NCBI RefSeq assembly: GCF_000281955.1
Contig: NZ_AKKF01000225.1
Location: forward strand, 1 to 51,539
Length of the DNA stretch: 51,539 nucleotides
Reading direction: 5' to 3'
Source: Caulobacter sp. AP07
Lineage (GTDB): Bacteria; Pseudomonadota; Alphaproteobacteria; Caulobacterales; Caulobacteraceae
Shown here in pieces: positions 7,093-16,184 of this stretch. The translations under genes and the position numbers were made by a program. The notes under the pieces were generated by a model. The model was not told the origin of the DNA, searched no databases, and was given only the letters and a program-made list of their open reading frames with translations. Position 1 is the first letter of the stretch, and the number at the start of each line of letters is the position of its first letter.

Positions 7093-9783
7093 ATGCCCCG
7101 GGGACAGCTCACCGAATATCGCCGCAAGCGCGACTTCGAGAAGACCGCCGAACCCAGCGGGGACGCGGCCGTGGCGCCGGCCCCGCACGCCCGGTTCGTG
7201 ATCCAGAAGCACGCCGCCACGCGGCTGCATTACGACTTCCGGCTGGAGGTCGACGGGGTGCTGAAGTCCTGGGCGGTGACGCGCGGGCCGTCGCTGGACC
7301 CGGCCGACAAGCGTCTGGCGGTCGAGGTCGAGGACCATCCGCTCGACTATGGCGACTTCGAGGGCACGATCCCCAAGGGCCAGTACGGCGGCGGCACTGT
7401 GCAGCTGTGGGACCGCGGCTTCTGGGCGCCCGAGCCGGGCTTCGAGGACGTGGCCGAGGCGCTGAAGAAGGGCGAGCTGAAGTTCGTGCTCGAGGGCGAG
7501 CGGCTGCACGGCTCCTGGGTGCTGGTGCGGATGGCCTGGGACCGCGACGCCAGGGAGGGCGTCAAGCGACAGGGAGACGGCAAGCGCTCCAACTGGCTGC
7601 TGATCAAGCACAAGGACAAGGCGGCGCGGCCGGGCGAGGGGGCGGCGGTGCTGGAGGCGGACGCCTCCGTCGCCTCGGGCCGGACCATGGCCGACATCGC
7701 GGCGGGCAAGGGCAGGGGGCCGAGGCCGTTCATCCTGAAGGCCAGGGGCAAGGGCGACGCGGTGTGGGAGAGCCGGACGAAGGCGGAGGAAACCCGGACT
7801 TTCTCTTCGCCCCCTTCGTTGTCATCCCGGACAAGCGCGAAGCGCGCCGATCCGGGACCGGCGCGTGAACGCGGCGCTCCCGGCGGTCCCGGGCCTGCCC
7901 CCGGCTCAAGGCCGGGGTCCGCCCGGGATGACGGGAAGGTCCTCCCCGACTTCATCGAACCCCAGCTGTGCAAGTCCCTCGACCGTCCGCCGTCCGGCCC
8001 CGGCTGGGCGCACGAGATCAAGTTCGACGGTTATCGCCTGCAACTGCGCGTCGAGGACGGCCGCGCGACCTTGCGCACCCGCAAGGGCCTGGACTGGACC
8101 GCCAGGTTCGCGGCGATCGCCAAGGCCGCCGCCGGCCTGCCCGACGCCATCCTCGACGGCGAGGTGGTGGCGCTGGACGCCGCCGGCCAGCCCGACTTCG
8201 CCGGCCTGCAGGCGGCGCTGGCGGACGGCGACACTGGCGACCTGATCTACTTCGCCTTCGACCTGCTGGCCCGGGACGGCGAGGACCTGCGCGACCTGCC
8301 GCTGCGCGAGCGCAAGGCGCGGCTGAAGGCGATGATGGGGCGAGGCGAGCCGCGCCTGCGCTTCGTCGACCACTTCGAGGCGGCCGGCGACGCGGTGCTG
8401 CTGTCGGCCTGCAAGCTGAAGTTGGAGGGGATCATCTCCAAGCGGCTGGACGCGCCCTATCGCAGCGGCCGTAGCGAGACCTGGACCAAGGCCAAGTGCC
8501 GGGCCGGGCATGAGGTGGTGATCGGCGGCTGGACGACGACCGGCGGGGCTTTCCGCTCGCTGATCGCCGGGGTGATGCAGGGCGGCAAGCTGGCGCATGT
8601 CGGCCGGGTCGGCACGGGTTTCGGCCGTAACACGTTGGCGCGCCTGCTCCCCAGGCTGAAGGCCCTGGAGACCGACACCTCACCGTTCGAGGGCGAGGGC
8701 GCGCCGCGCGCCGCCGCGAACGTCCACTGGGTGAAGCCTGAGCTGGTGGCCGAGATCGAATATGCCGGCTTCACCGGCGACGGCGCGATCCGCCAGGCCG
8801 CCTTCAAGGGGCTGCGCGAGGACAAGCTCGCCGCCGAGGTCGAGGCCGAGGTTCCGGCCAGGGCCGAGACGGCGGCGCTGGCGACCCCGACGCCAAAGGG
8901 CGACGGCGTCGTGCTGGGCGTCACCATCTCCAAGCCCGACAAGCCCCTGTGGCCCGACGTCGATGGCGCGCCGGCCACCAAGATCGATCTGGCCCGCTAC
9001 ATGGCGGCGGTCGGCGACTGGATGCTGCCGCACCTGAAGGGGCGCCCGGCCTCGATCATCCGCGTTCCCGACGGCATCGGCGGCGAGACCTTCTTCCAGC
9101 GCCACGCCATGCGCGGGATGTTGTCGCTGATCGGGCTGGTGTCGGTGAAGGGCGACAAGCAGCCCTACCTGCAGTTCGACCGCGTCGAGGCCCTGGTCGC
9201 CGCCGCCCAGATCGCCGCCGTCGAAATCCATCCCTGGAACTGCCAGCCGGGCGATCCCGAGGCGGCCGGCCGGCTGGTCTTCGACCTCGACCCGGCCCCT
9301 GGGGTCACCTTCGACGACGTGGTCGAAGGCGCGCGCGAGGTCCGCGACCGGCTGGAGGACGTGGGGCTGGCCAGTTTCTGCAAGACCACGGGCGGCAAGG
9401 GGCTGCACGTCGTCACGCCGTTGTCCGACAAGGTCCCGTGGGACGCCGCCAAGGCCTTCGCCCGCGAGGTCTGCGCCCGGATGGCCGCCGACAGCCCCGA
9501 CCGGTACCTGATCACCATGAGCAAGGCGGCGCGCGAAGGGCGGATCTTCCTCGACTACCTGCGCAACGACCGCACCAGCACCGCCGTCGCGCCCTTGTCC
9601 GCCCGGGCGAGGCCGGGGGCGACGGTGTCGATGCCGCTGAACTGGACCCAGGTGAAGGCTGGTCTGGACCCCAGGCGGTACACGATCCGCACCGCCCCGG
9701 CCCTGATCGCCAAGGGCGCCGCCTGGGCGGACTATTTCGACGCGGCCAAACCGCTGAGGGCGGCGATCAAACGGCTGGGGTGA
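7093..9783 (+). CDS. ligD: ATP-dependent DNA ligase D (PE-LIG-POL)
   Basis: The multifunctional end-joining enzyme that works with Ku to trim, fill and seal double-strand breaks. Domain order is 3'-phosphoesterase (about 30-170; H40, H46, D48 in [10 protein letters not shown]), ATP-dependent ligase (about 285-590; nucleotidyl lysine K310 in KFDG) and archaeo-eukaryotic-primase-type polymerase (about 620-890; D731-L-D733). This is the Pseudomonas arrangement rather than the mycobacterial one. The ATG is preceded by GAGGAG. At 896 aa it is somewhat long: residues 243-280, in the linker between phosphoesterase and ligase, are encoded by a dispersed palindromic repeat. Ku is 5 kb downstream on the same strand. 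Confidence 0.96.
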   Translation: MPRGQLTEYRRKRDFEKTAEPSGDAAVAPAPHARFVIQKHAATRLHYDFRLEVDGVLKSWAVTRGPSLDPADKRLAVEVEDHPLDYGDFEGTIPKGQYGGGTVQLWDRGFWAPEPGFEDVAEALKKGELKFVLEGERLHGSWVLVRMAWDRDAREGVKRQGDGKRSNWLLIKHKDKAARPGEGAAVLEADASVASGRTMADIAAGKGRGPRPFILKARGKGDAVWESRTKAEETRTFSSPPSLSSRTSAKRADPGPARERGAPGGPGPAPGSRPGSARDDGKVLPDFIEPQLCKSLDRPPSGPGWAHEIKFDGYRLQLRVEDGRATLRTRKGLDWTARFAAIAKAAAGLPDAILDGEVVALDAAGQPDFAGLQAALADGDTGDLIYFAFDLLARDGEDLRDLPLRERKARLKAMMGRGEPRLRFVDHFEAAGDAVLLSACKLKLEGIISKRLDAPYRSGRSETWTKAKCRAGHEVVIGGWTTTGGAFRSLIAGVMQGGKLAHVGRVGTGFGRNTLARLLPRLKALETDTSPFEGEGAPRAAANVHWVKPELVAEIEYAGFTGDGAIRQAAFKGLREDKLAAEVEAEVPARAETAALATPTPKGDGVVLGVTISKPDKPLWPDVDGAPATKIDLARYMAAVGDWMLPHLKGRPASIIRVPDGIGGETFFQRHAMRGMLSLIGLVSVKGDKQPYLQFDRVEALVAAAQIAAVEIHPWNCQPGDPEAAGRLVFDLDPAPGVTFDDVVEGAREVRDRLEDVGLASFCKTTGGKGLHVVTPLSDKVPWDAAKAFAREVCARMAADSPDRYLITMSKAAREGRIFLDYLRNDRTSTAVAPLSARARPGATVSMPLNWTQVKAGLDPRRYTIRTAPALIAKGAAWADYFDAAKPLRAAIKRLG
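7821..7932. repeat. Palindromic element inserted in frame inside ligD
   Basis: Outer arms GTCATCCCGG (7821-7830) and CCGGGATGAC (7923-7932) and inner arms CCGGGACCG (7852-7860) and CGGTCCCGG (7884-7892) match the intergenic element at 43592-43692 in order and sequence. The left half is also close to the reverse complement of that element's right half. The element is open in the ligD frame and encodes about 37 Gly/Ala/Pro/Arg/Ser-rich residues. It sits in a flexible interdomain linker, which probably explains why it is tolerated. Confidence 0.85.
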
Positions 9784-9899
9784 GGGCGTTGGGCGCACCT
9801 CTCGGATTCGTCTGATCCGACTGGACGCCGCCATATTCCGGGTTGCAGGCTTGGCGTTCTGCGGGAAATCGGCCCGCGTCCAATTCGAAGAGGCGGCCG

Positions 9900-10280
9900 C
9901 TAACGGCCTCCGCTCTTGCGACCGCGCGAACTCGGCTTCGGCGGAACGCTCCCTCCATACTCAGTCCACCAGGCGGTCAGCGCCTCCATGGTCGGGCCAA
10001 GTCCCCTGGCCTTGGCTGTGATCTCATAGTCGACGCGTGGCGGCACCTCCGCGAACACGGTGCGCGAGACCAGACCGTCGGCTTCCAGTTCACGCAGCTG
10101 CGCGGTCAGCATGTGCTGGGTGATGCCTGGGATCGCCTTTCGCAGCTCTCCAAAGCGATAGATCCGCTGATGCAGCAGCCACATGATCTCGAGCTTCCAC
10201 TTACCCGAGAGAAGCGCGAAGGCGCGCCTCATCTCTTCATGCATGTTGATCTCGGGCTCAGGCATGGTCTGGTTTTCCAT
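9900..10280 (-). CDS. HxlR-family transcriptional regulator, cysteine-free
   Basis: A 126-aa winged-helix DNA-binding protein. The family signature GKWKLEIMWLL (about 26-36) leads into the recognition helix region ITQHMLTAQLRELE (about 53-66) and the wing SRTVFAEVPPRVDYEIT. Many HxlR/HypR proteins sense electrophiles or oxidants through an N-terminal cysteine just before the GKWK motif; this protein contains no cysteine at all, so it must sense in another way. It is divergent from the DoxX-like/SDR pair, which it probably controls from the AT-rich 150-base gap. That gap holds a partial direct repeat (CCGCAGG, TTGCAGG) near 10286-10312. Confidence 0.88.
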   Translation of the reverse strand: MENQTMPEPEINMHEEMRRAFALLSGKWKLEIMWLLHQRIYRFGELRKAIPGITQHMLTAQLRELEADGLVSRTVFAEVPPRVDYEITAKARGLGPTMEALTAWWTEYGGSVPPKPSSRGRKSGGR

Positions 10281-10430
10281 ACTAACCGCAGGTTTTTCAT
10301 CCTACTTGCAGGCGTCCATCTAATCTCACATTTTCCTCATGTACAGCATGAGCGCCGATAGTCGCGCACGAATGACAACATATTAAGTAACAGGAGCGCC
10401 TTTTCGACAGCATTGGTAAGCGAGAATATT

Positions 10431-10862
10431 ATGGTAACGATCTATATCTATTGGATAAGCACCGTATTCCTATCATTTATCTACATATCGTCCGCCATCA
10501 TCTACGTGATGAAGCGTGATTGGGTGGGCGAGACGATCGTTGGATTTGGATACCCCAGGTACCTCCAGCCAATCCTCGTCGCGGTAAAGGTCCTGGCGGT
10601 CGCCGCGATCGTCTCGCGGGTCAACGTGGCGCTCAGCGACCTGGCCTATGCGGGCGCATTCTATCACCTGCTGTTGTCGGGCCTGGCTCACATCGGAGTC
10701 CGCAAGCCCAAGGGCGCCTTGCCGGCGGCAATAGGCCTCGCGCTGCTGGCCGCGTCCTTCACCACGCAAAACGCCGCTCGCCAAACCCCGTCGCCGTACG
10801 CCCGGAGCGCGGCTGAACAGCACGTCACCCTGATCAAAAGGAGCGAGACATGGATCGCCTGA
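10431..10862 (+). CDS. DoxX-like small integral membrane protein
   Basis: A 143-aa inner-membrane protein with four predicted hydrophobic helices, of the DoxX-like (DoxX_2) type. The segment GFGYPRYLQPILVAVKVLA is typical of this group. Relatives accompany redox or detoxification enzymes, but their function is not settled. ATG at 10431 is preferred over TTG at 10413, although neither has a strong ribosome-binding site. The first 25 codons use ATA, CTA, TCA and TTT, which are rare elsewhere in the window. The 3' end overlaps the following SDR gene by 13 bases, so the two are co-transcribed. Confidence 0.75.
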   Translation: MVTIYIYWISTVFLSFIYISSAIIYVMKRDWVGETIVGFGYPRYLQPILVAVKVLAVAAIVSRVNVALSDLAYAGAFYHLLLSGLAHIGVRKPKGALPAAIGLALLAASFTTQNAARQTPSPYARSAAEQHVTLIKRSETWIA

Positions 10863-11596
10863 ACGGAAAAATCGCCATTGTCACGGGAGCCGGTCGTGGC
10901 ATCGGCCGCGCCACCGCGAAACTGTTCGCGGCGGAAGGCGCCAAGGTCGCCGTCCTTTCACTTACGCCCGCCAATATCGACGCGGTCGTGGCGGATATCG
11001 AGGCCGCCGGGGGCGCCGCGCTCGGCGTGGTCTGCGACGTCAGCGACACCGACCAGATCAAGGTGGCGGTGGACAAGGTGGTCGCCGCCTATGGCGGGAT
11101 CGACATCCTGGTGAACAACGCCTTCGATCCGTCGGTCGTGTTCTCCTCGGTGATCGACCTGTCCGTTGAACAGTTGCAGCGCAACTTCGACATGGGGCCG
11201 ATCGCCTATCTGCGGATGATGCAGGCCTGCTATCCCTACCTGAAAGCCAGCGGAGAGGGGCGCGTCATCAATTTCGGCTCGGCCGCCGGTATTGCCGCTC
11301 TGCTGCCGTATGCGCCCTATGGCATGGCCAAGGAGGCGGTGCGTGCATTGACCAGAATGGCGGCGCGGGAGTGGGGTCCCGACAGGATCACCGTGAACAA
11401 CATGCTCCCGGTCGCTGACACCTGGGGCGCCGCGGAGAGCAATGCGCCGCCGCCACCCAATGCGCTCGCGCGCTTCGGCTCGCCCGAGGATGACATCGCG
11501 CCGGTCGTTCTGTTCCTGGCCAGCAAGGATGCGCAGTTCATCACGGGCTATAGCCTGACGCCGGATGGCGGAATGATCATCGACAGCGCCCGCTGA
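10850..11596 (+). CDS. Short-chain dehydrogenase/reductase
   Basis: A 248-aa cytosolic NAD(P)-dependent oxidoreductase of the classical SDR family. It has TGAGRGIGRA for cofactor binding at the N-terminus, the structural NNAF motif, a catalytic serine in INFGSAAG and the Y-x3-K pair in YGMAK. The C-terminal GYSLTPDGG is typical of 3-oxoacyl-ACP-reductase-like members. The start lies within the end of the DoxX-like gene and has AGGAGCG upstream. The divergent HxlR gene is the likely regulator. The substrate is probably a reactive carbonyl or quinone by analogy with other HxlR-controlled SDRs; this is inference. Confidence 0.88.
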   Translation: MDRLNGKIAIVTGAGRGIGRATAKLFAAEGAKVAVLSLTPANIDAVVADIEAAGGAALGVVCDVSDTDQIKVAVDKVVAAYGGIDILVNNAFDPSVVFSSVIDLSVEQLQRNFDMGPIAYLRMMQACYPYLKASGEGRVINFGSAAGIAALLPYAPYGMAKEAVRALTRMAAREWGPDRITVNNMLPVADTWGAAESNAPPPPNALARFGSPEDDIAPVVLFLASKDAQFITGYSLTPDGGMIIDSAR

Positions 11597-11763
11597 GCCA
11601 TAGGCGGGAGCGCACGGCCAACGGCGCTCCGCGCCGGGTGCGGGGTGACAGGTTGCGTGTGGGGCAAGACCGGTCGGAGACGAAGGCCGTTGGCATGACT
11701 TCCGCCGTGACACCGCCCCACCTTCGCCCCGCCATGGTCAAGATTGGAGTGTGTTGTGGCGGC

Positions 11764-12459
11764 ATGGCTCTCCGCGCCGCCCTGGCCCTGTTCGCCACGC
11801 TGTTCCTGACCGCCCCGTCCCAGGCCTCGGCGCCGGACGACCGGGTCGCGGCCCTGCGACTGGTCGAGACCCCGGCCTCGGCGCCCGGCGAGGCCCTGGC
11901 CGTGATCTATTCGGGCGACGGCGGCTGGGGGCCGCTGGACCGCGACGTCGCCAAGGAGCTGGCCAAGGGCGGCGTGCCGGTGATCGGCGTCGATTCCCTG
12001 CGCTACTTCCTGACGCCGCGCTCGCCGCAGGCCGCGGCGGACGACCTGGCCGCGTCGCTGCGCCGCTACGAGCGGACCTGGGGGCGCCGCGAGGTCGTGC
12101 TGGTCGGCTACTCCTTCGGCGCCGGCGTCTTGCCGGCCATCGTGCCGCGCCTGCCGCCCGACGTGCGGGCCCAGGTCAAGACCATGGTGCTGATCGGAAC
12201 CGGCCCCGACGGCGACCTGGCCTTTCACCTCAACAGCTGGCTGAACCGGCCGTCGGCGGACTCCTACCCGGTCGCCCCGGCGATCGAGGCGCTGAAGGGC
12301 CTGCCGATGACCTGCATCTACGGCGACAAGGAGCGGCGCGACGTCTGCGCCGGTCTGCCCGCGACCACCATCCGCCAGGTCAGGCTGGCCGGCAGCCACC
12401 ACTTCAACGGCGACTACGCGACGCTCGGTCACGCGGTGTTGCGGGCCGTTTCGCTCTAG
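11764..12459 (+). CDS. VirJ/AcvB-like periplasmic alpha/beta hydrolase
   Basis: A 231-aa exported protein with signal peptide at about 1-23 (hydrophobic core, ending ASA). The mature part matches the VirJ domain: YSGDGGWGPLDRD, then VDSLRYFLTPRSP, a nucleophile elbow GYSFG with S117, and a C-terminal histidine in GSHHF. In Agrobacterium the related AcvB hydrolyses lysyl-phosphatidylglycerol and VirJ assists T-DNA protein export. This protein is only the single VirJ unit, shorter than AcvB. ATG at 11764 is chosen because the signal peptide begins there; ATG at 11734 is possible. No mprF-like gene is adjacent in the window. Confidence 0.78.
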   Translation: MALRAALALFATLFLTAPSQASAPDDRVAALRLVETPASAPGEALAVIYSGDGGWGPLDRDVAKELAKGGVPVIGVDSLRYFLTPRSPQAAADDLAASLRRYERTWGRREVVLVGYSFGAGVLPAIVPRLPPDVRAQVKTMVLIGTGPDGDLAFHLNSWLNRPSADSYPVAPAIEALKGLPMTCIYGDKERRDVCAGLPATTIRQVRLAGSHHFNGDYATLGHAVLRAVSL

Positions 12460-12502
12460 GCGCGATCAGCCGGTATCCGGGCGCCCAGGCCGGCCCCCAT
12501 TC

Positions 12503-12528
12503 GTCATTCCCCGAGCTGTCCGGGGATC
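12503..12528. repeat. Half-size palindromic repeat / hairpin
   Basis: GTCATTCCCCG and CGGGGATCG flank a 7-base loop, with CCCCG (12509-12513) pairing with CGGGG (12521-12525). It resembles one end of the GTCATCC...GGATGAC elements seen elsewhere in the window and may stop transcription of the VirJ-like gene. Confidence 0.45.
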
Positions 12529-12586
12529 GAAACGCCCCCAGCGCGCGTTCTTGAGGCCGACAGTTTTCGAAAGGGGCCTCATCGCC

Positions 12587-13363
12587 ATGACCGCGTCCGG
12601 GTCAGCCGTTCGGCATGCGCCGGCCGACTTGCCGCCACCCCCCATCGCCCTGCCGCCGCGCGCGGCGCTGTTTCTCGATCTCGACGGAACCCTCGCTCCC
12701 ATCATGCCCCGGCCCGAAGAGGTTGGGCCGGACGCGCGGCGCGCGGCGCTGCTCGACGACCTGGCGCGGGCGCTGGACGGCCGGCTGGCCGTCGTCAGCG
12801 GCCGGGCGCTGGAAGACCTCGACCGCATCCTGGAGGGCCGGGTGGGCGCCGTCGCGGCCGTCCATGGCCTGGTGCGGCGCGGCGTCCATGGCGTCGACCG
12901 CGTCCAGCCGCACCCCGATCTCGACGCCGCCCGCGAGGTGCTGCGCGACCTGGCGCGGAGCGATCGGGGTCTGCTGTTCGAGGACAAGGGGCTGAGCGTC
13001 GCCCTGCATTACCGCAACGTCCCCTCGGCCGCCGACGCGGTGGTCGAGGCCGTCGAGCGGCTGGCGCGATCCTCGGACCTGGTGCTCCAGCTGGGCGACA
13101 TGGTCGCCGAGCTGCGCACGCCCGGCCAGGACAAGGGCAGGGCGGTCGCCGCCTTCCTGCGCGAGGCCCCGTTCGTCGGCGCCGTTCCGGTGTTCGTCGG
13201 CGACGACCTGACCGACGAGGACGGCTTCGCCGCCGCCGCCCGCCTGGGCGGCTACGGCGTGCTGACCGGCCCCGAACGTCCCACCCAGGCGACCTATCGC
13301 CTGAACGATTTCAACGCCGTGCTCGCCTGGCTGAGCGCCGCCATCCATGAGGCGCCCGCATGA
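12587..13363 (+). CDS. otsB: Trehalose-6-phosphate phosphatase
   Basis: Dephosphorylates trehalose-6-phosphate to trehalose, the second step of osmolyte synthesis, in the cytosol. It is a 258-aa HAD-superfamily protein with the nucleophile motif D31-L-D33-G-T near the N-terminus, the lysine region QDKGRAVAAFL, and the metal-binding GDDLTDED near residue 204. ATG at 12587 follows AAGGGG by 10 bases; the frame extends 12 codons further up without a better start. The stop overlaps the otsA ATG (ATGA), so phosphatase and synthase are translationally coupled. Confidence 0.93.
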   Translation: MTASGSAVRHAPADLPPPPIALPPRAALFLDLDGTLAPIMPRPEEVGPDARRAALLDDLARALDGRLAVVSGRALEDLDRILEGRVGAVAAVHGLVRRGVHGVDRVQPHPDLDAAREVLRDLARSDRGLLFEDKGLSVALHYRNVPSAADAVVEAVERLARSSDLVLQLGDMVAELRTPGQDKGRAVAAFLREAPFVGAVPVFVGDDLTDEDGFAAAARLGGYGVLTGPERPTQATYRLNDFNAVLAWLSAAIHEAPA

Positions 13364-14799
13364 GTCGTCTGATCGTCGTCTCCAACCGCGTCAACCCGCC
13401 CACCGGCAAGGGCGACGAGAGCGTCGGCGGCCTGGCCATGGCCCTGGCTGCGGCCCTGCGCGAATATTCCGGCATCTGGTTCGGCTGGAGCGGCAAGACC
13501 ACCACCGAGTTCACCGGCCAGCTCAGCATGCAGAAGGCCGACGGCGTCACGGTGGCGACCGTCGACCTGGAGGAGGGCGACTATCAGGAATATTACAACG
13601 GCTACGCCAACAAGACCCTGTGGCCGCTGTTCCATTACCGCGTCGACCTGACCGCCTACGACCGCTCGTTCGGCGAGGGCTATGACCGGGTCAACAAGCG
13701 GTTCGCCGAGACCCTGTTGCCGCTGATCGAGCCGGACGACATGATCTGGGTGCACGACTACCACCTGATCCCGATGGCCCGGGAGCTGCGGCGGCTGGGG
13801 GTGACCAACCGCATCGGCTTCTTCCTGCACATCCCCTGGCCCGCCCACCAGCTGGTGGTGACCCTGCCGCGCCACCGGCCGCTGGTGGAGGCGATGTTCC
13901 ACTACGACCTGATCGGCTTCCAGACCGAGGAGAGCGTCCAGGCCTTCGAGGGCTACGTGTTCAACGAGGTGGGCGGCGAGCGCACCGAGGACGGGCGGCT
14001 GACGGCGTTCGGCCGGACCACCCAGATCGGGGCCTTCCCGATCGGCATCGACGCCGAGGACTTCGCCCGCATCAAGGACAGCTTCCGCGCCACCCGGGTC
14101 TACGACCGGCTGATGGCCCACAGCGTGTTCCGCAAGATGATCGTCGGCGTCGACCGCCTCGACTATTCCAAGGGGCTGGAGGAGCGGCTGATCGGCTTCG
14201 AGCGCTTCCTGCACGACAATCCCGAGGCCCGTCGCGAGGTGATGCTGTTGCAGATCGCCCCGCTGTCGCGCGACGAGGTCGAGGCCTATCAGGACCTGCG
14301 CGCCCGGCTGGACGGCCTGATCGGCCGGATCAACGGCGAATATGCCGACATGGACTACAACCCGATCCGCTACCTCAACCGCAGCTACCGTCGCGACGAG
14401 CTGGCGGGGGTTTACCGCGCCTCCAAGGCCGCCCTGGTGACGCCGCTGCGCGACGGCATGAACCTGGTGGCCAAGGAATATGTCGCCGCGCAGACGCCGG
14501 ACGATCCCGGGGTGCTGATCCTGTCGCGCTTCGCCGGCGCCGCGCGCCAGCTGAAGGAGGCGCTGATCATCAATCCCAACAGCCCCGAAGAGATTTCCGA
14601 CGCCCTGACCCGGGCGCTGAACATGGACCTGGCCGACCGCAAGCGGCGGTGGGAGGCGCTGATGGACAACGTCACCCGCCAGGACGTCACCGCCTGGCGC
14701 GACGACTTCGTGGCCGCCCTGCGCGAGCCGGCGCCCGCCTTGCCCAAGGCCGCCAACGCCACGCCGGCTCTGACCGTGCGGGCCGGAGGGAGGATCTGA
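13360..14799 (+). CDS. otsA: Trehalose-6-phosphate synthase
   Basis: A 479-aa GT20 glycosyltransferase that joins UDP-glucose (or another NDP-glucose) and glucose-6-phosphate. The N-terminal GGLAMAL loop, WVHDYHL motif, R266 and K271 in RLDYSKG, and the C-terminal LRDGMNLVAKEY donor site are all present. Length is normal. It overlaps otsB by 4 bases and is followed one base after its stop by ku, with GGAGGGAGG lying in the last codons of otsA as the ku ribosome-binding site. Trehalose protects against desiccation and osmotic stress. Confidence 0.96.
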   Translation: MSRLIVVSNRVNPPTGKGDESVGGLAMALAAALREYSGIWFGWSGKTTTEFTGQLSMQKADGVTVATVDLEEGDYQEYYNGYANKTLWPLFHYRVDLTAYDRSFGEGYDRVNKRFAETLLPLIEPDDMIWVHDYHLIPMARELRRLGVTNRIGFFLHIPWPAHQLVVTLPRHRPLVEAMFHYDLIGFQTEESVQAFEGYVFNEVGGERTEDGRLTAFGRTTQIGAFPIGIDAEDFARIKDSFRATRVYDRLMAHSVFRKMIVGVDRLDYSKGLEERLIGFERFLHDNPEARREVMLLQIAPLSRDEVEAYQDLRARLDGLIGRINGEYADMDYNPIRYLNRSYRRDELAGVYRASKAALVTPLRDGMNLVAKEYVAAQTPDDPGVLILSRFAGAARQLKEALIINPNSPEEISDALTRALNMDLADRKRRWEALMDNVTRQDVTAWRDDFVAALREPAPALPKAANATPALTVRAGGRI

Positions 14800-14800
14800 C

Positions 14801-15622
14801 ATGGCCCCGCGTCCCAGCTGGCAAGGCCATCTGCGACTGTCATTGGTGAGCTGTCCGGTGGCGATGTACACGGCCGTCAGCCCCGGCGGCGAGGTGCGGT
14901 TCAACCTGCTGCACCCCAAGACCCACAACCGCATCAAGATGGTCGCCACCGACCCGGACCTGGGGCCGGTGGACCGCGCCGACCTGGTCAAGGGCTATGA
15001 GTACGAGAAGGGCCGCTACGTGATCCTCACCCCCGAGGAGATCGACAGCGTCCGGCTGGAAAGCACCCGCACCATCGACATCGAACGCTTCGTCGACGCG
15101 GCCGATATCGACCGCCTGTACTGGGACAACCCCTATTTCCTGGTCCCCGACGGCAAGCTGGCGACCGACGCCTACACGGTGATCCGCGACGCTATGGCCG
15201 GGGCCGGCAAGATCGCCCTGGGCCGGGTGGTGATGCACACCCGCGAGCGGCTGATGGCCATCGAGCCGCGCGACAACGGCCTGGTCGCCTACACCCTGCG
15301 CAGCCACGACGAGGTGCGCGACCCCGCCGAGCTGTTCGACGACATCCCCGCCAGCAAGGCCGACCCGCAGATGGTGGCCATCGCCGAGAAGATCATCGAG
15401 CAGCAGGAAGGCCCCTTCGATCCCAGCACGTTCAAGGACCGCTACGAGGACGCCCTGCGGGCCCTGATCAAGCAGAAGGAAAAGGGCGGCGAGTCCAAGG
15501 TGACGGTGGAGGAGCCGGAAACCACCAATGTCGTCGACCTGATGGAGGCCCTGCGCAAGAGCCTGGGCCACAAGCCGGGCGCGCCGGCCAGGAAGCCGGC
15601 GTCGCGCAAGAGGGCGTCCTAG
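14801..15622 (+). CDS. ku: Ku protein, non-homologous end joining
   Basis: A 273-aa bacterial Ku, the homodimeric ring that threads onto DNA ends and recruits LigD. The beta-barrel core is recognisable from WQGHLRLSLVSCPV at the N-terminus through GRYVILTPEEI and RFVDAADIDRLY. A Lys/Arg-rich C-terminal tail (about 255-273) is the kind of extension that binds DNA or LigD. The gene starts immediately after otsA and must share the trehalose transcript. Its TAG stop overlaps the stop of the next, opposite gene through the palindrome CTAG (15619-15622). ligD lies 5 kb upstream on the same strand. Confidence 0.95.
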   Translation: MAPRPSWQGHLRLSLVSCPVAMYTAVSPGGEVRFNLLHPKTHNRIKMVATDPDLGPVDRADLVKGYEYEKGRYVILTPEEIDSVRLESTRTIDIERFVDAADIDRLYWDNPYFLVPDGKLATDAYTVIRDAMAGAGKIALGRVVMHTRERLMAIEPRDNGLVAYTLRSHDEVRDPAELFDDIPASKADPQMVAIAEKIIEQQEGPFDPSTFKDRYEDALRALIKQKEKGGESKVTVEEPETTNVVDLMEALRKSLGHKPGAPARKPASRKRAS

Positions 15623-16095
15623 GTTTTCTTGCAGTCCAGAGTGTCGCCCAGGACGAGCGGCGCGCCGGCCCGCGAGATCATCCAGTCCACGGTCATCGTC
15701 GCCGGACCGGTGCGGATATAGACGAACTGCTCGCCCGGCTCGCCGGTCCCGCCGCGGGTCCAGGTCCAGCGATCGCCGTCCCAGCCTGGCGAGGCGTACC
15801 AGCGCAGGCCGCTGAAGCCGTCGGCGATGGTGGCGCGGAAGCCGCCGGCCGGTTTGGCGAAGCTCCAGGTCTCGGCCGCCTTGTAGGTTCCCGGCGCGGC
15901 GTCGCGATGCCGCTTGAGCAGGGCGCCGGTGTCGGGGTCGCGGCTGAAGACCATCGCCGAGGCCAGGGGTTTCTTGGACGGCTCGAAATGGCCCGTGCAG
16001 GTCCAGGCGCCTTCGAAATAGCTCAGCGGATCGGTCGTGGCGGGTTCGGCGGAAGCGGCGGCCAGCAGGCTGGCGACCAGGAGGCTTGTCGGCAT
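15619..16095 (-). CDS. Secreted DUF1579-like protein
   Basis: A 158-aa protein with a short signal peptide (about 1-17) and then a lipocalin-like beta-rich domain: YFEGAWTCTGHF, WSFAKPAGGFRAT and a run of Trp-rich strands. It resembles DUF1579-type proteins of unknown function; I cannot assign an activity. The ATG at 16095 has GAGG a few bases upstream. Four tandem copies of a 7-mer begin 8 bases above the start codon, in what should be the untranslated leader. The stop codon overlaps that of ku. Confidence 0.65.
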   Translation of the reverse strand: MPTSLLVASLLAAASAEPATTDPLSYFEGAWTCTGHFEPSKKPLASAMVFSRDPDTGALLKRHRDAAPGTYKAAETWSFAKPAGGFRATIADGFSGLRWYASPGWDGDRWTWTRGGTGEPGEQFVYIRTGPATMTVDWMISRAGAPLVLGDTLDCKKT

Positions 16096-16103
16096 GGGAC
16101 CTC

Positions 16104-16131
16104 GTGACGGGTGACGGGTGACGGGTGACGG
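16104..16131. repeat. GTGACGG tandem repeat, four copies
   Basis: Four exact head-to-tail copies of the 7-mer GTGACGG lie directly above the start codon of the leftward DUF1579-like gene. They sit where a promoter or leader would be, so changes in copy number could alter expression. Confidence 0.8.
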
Positions 16132-16184
16132 GGGGCTTCGCGGCGGGGAGACTGGAACGGGGACGGGGGAGGCGTCGAACCTCA

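Noticed and set aside
13294..14991. 565-codon frame opposite otsA
   Set aside because: Antisense shadow; otsA motifs are intact on the other strand.
16104..16131. Possible CRISPR-like array
   Set aside because: Repeats are 7 bases with no spacers; simple tandem repeat. No other array-like spacing was found in the window.
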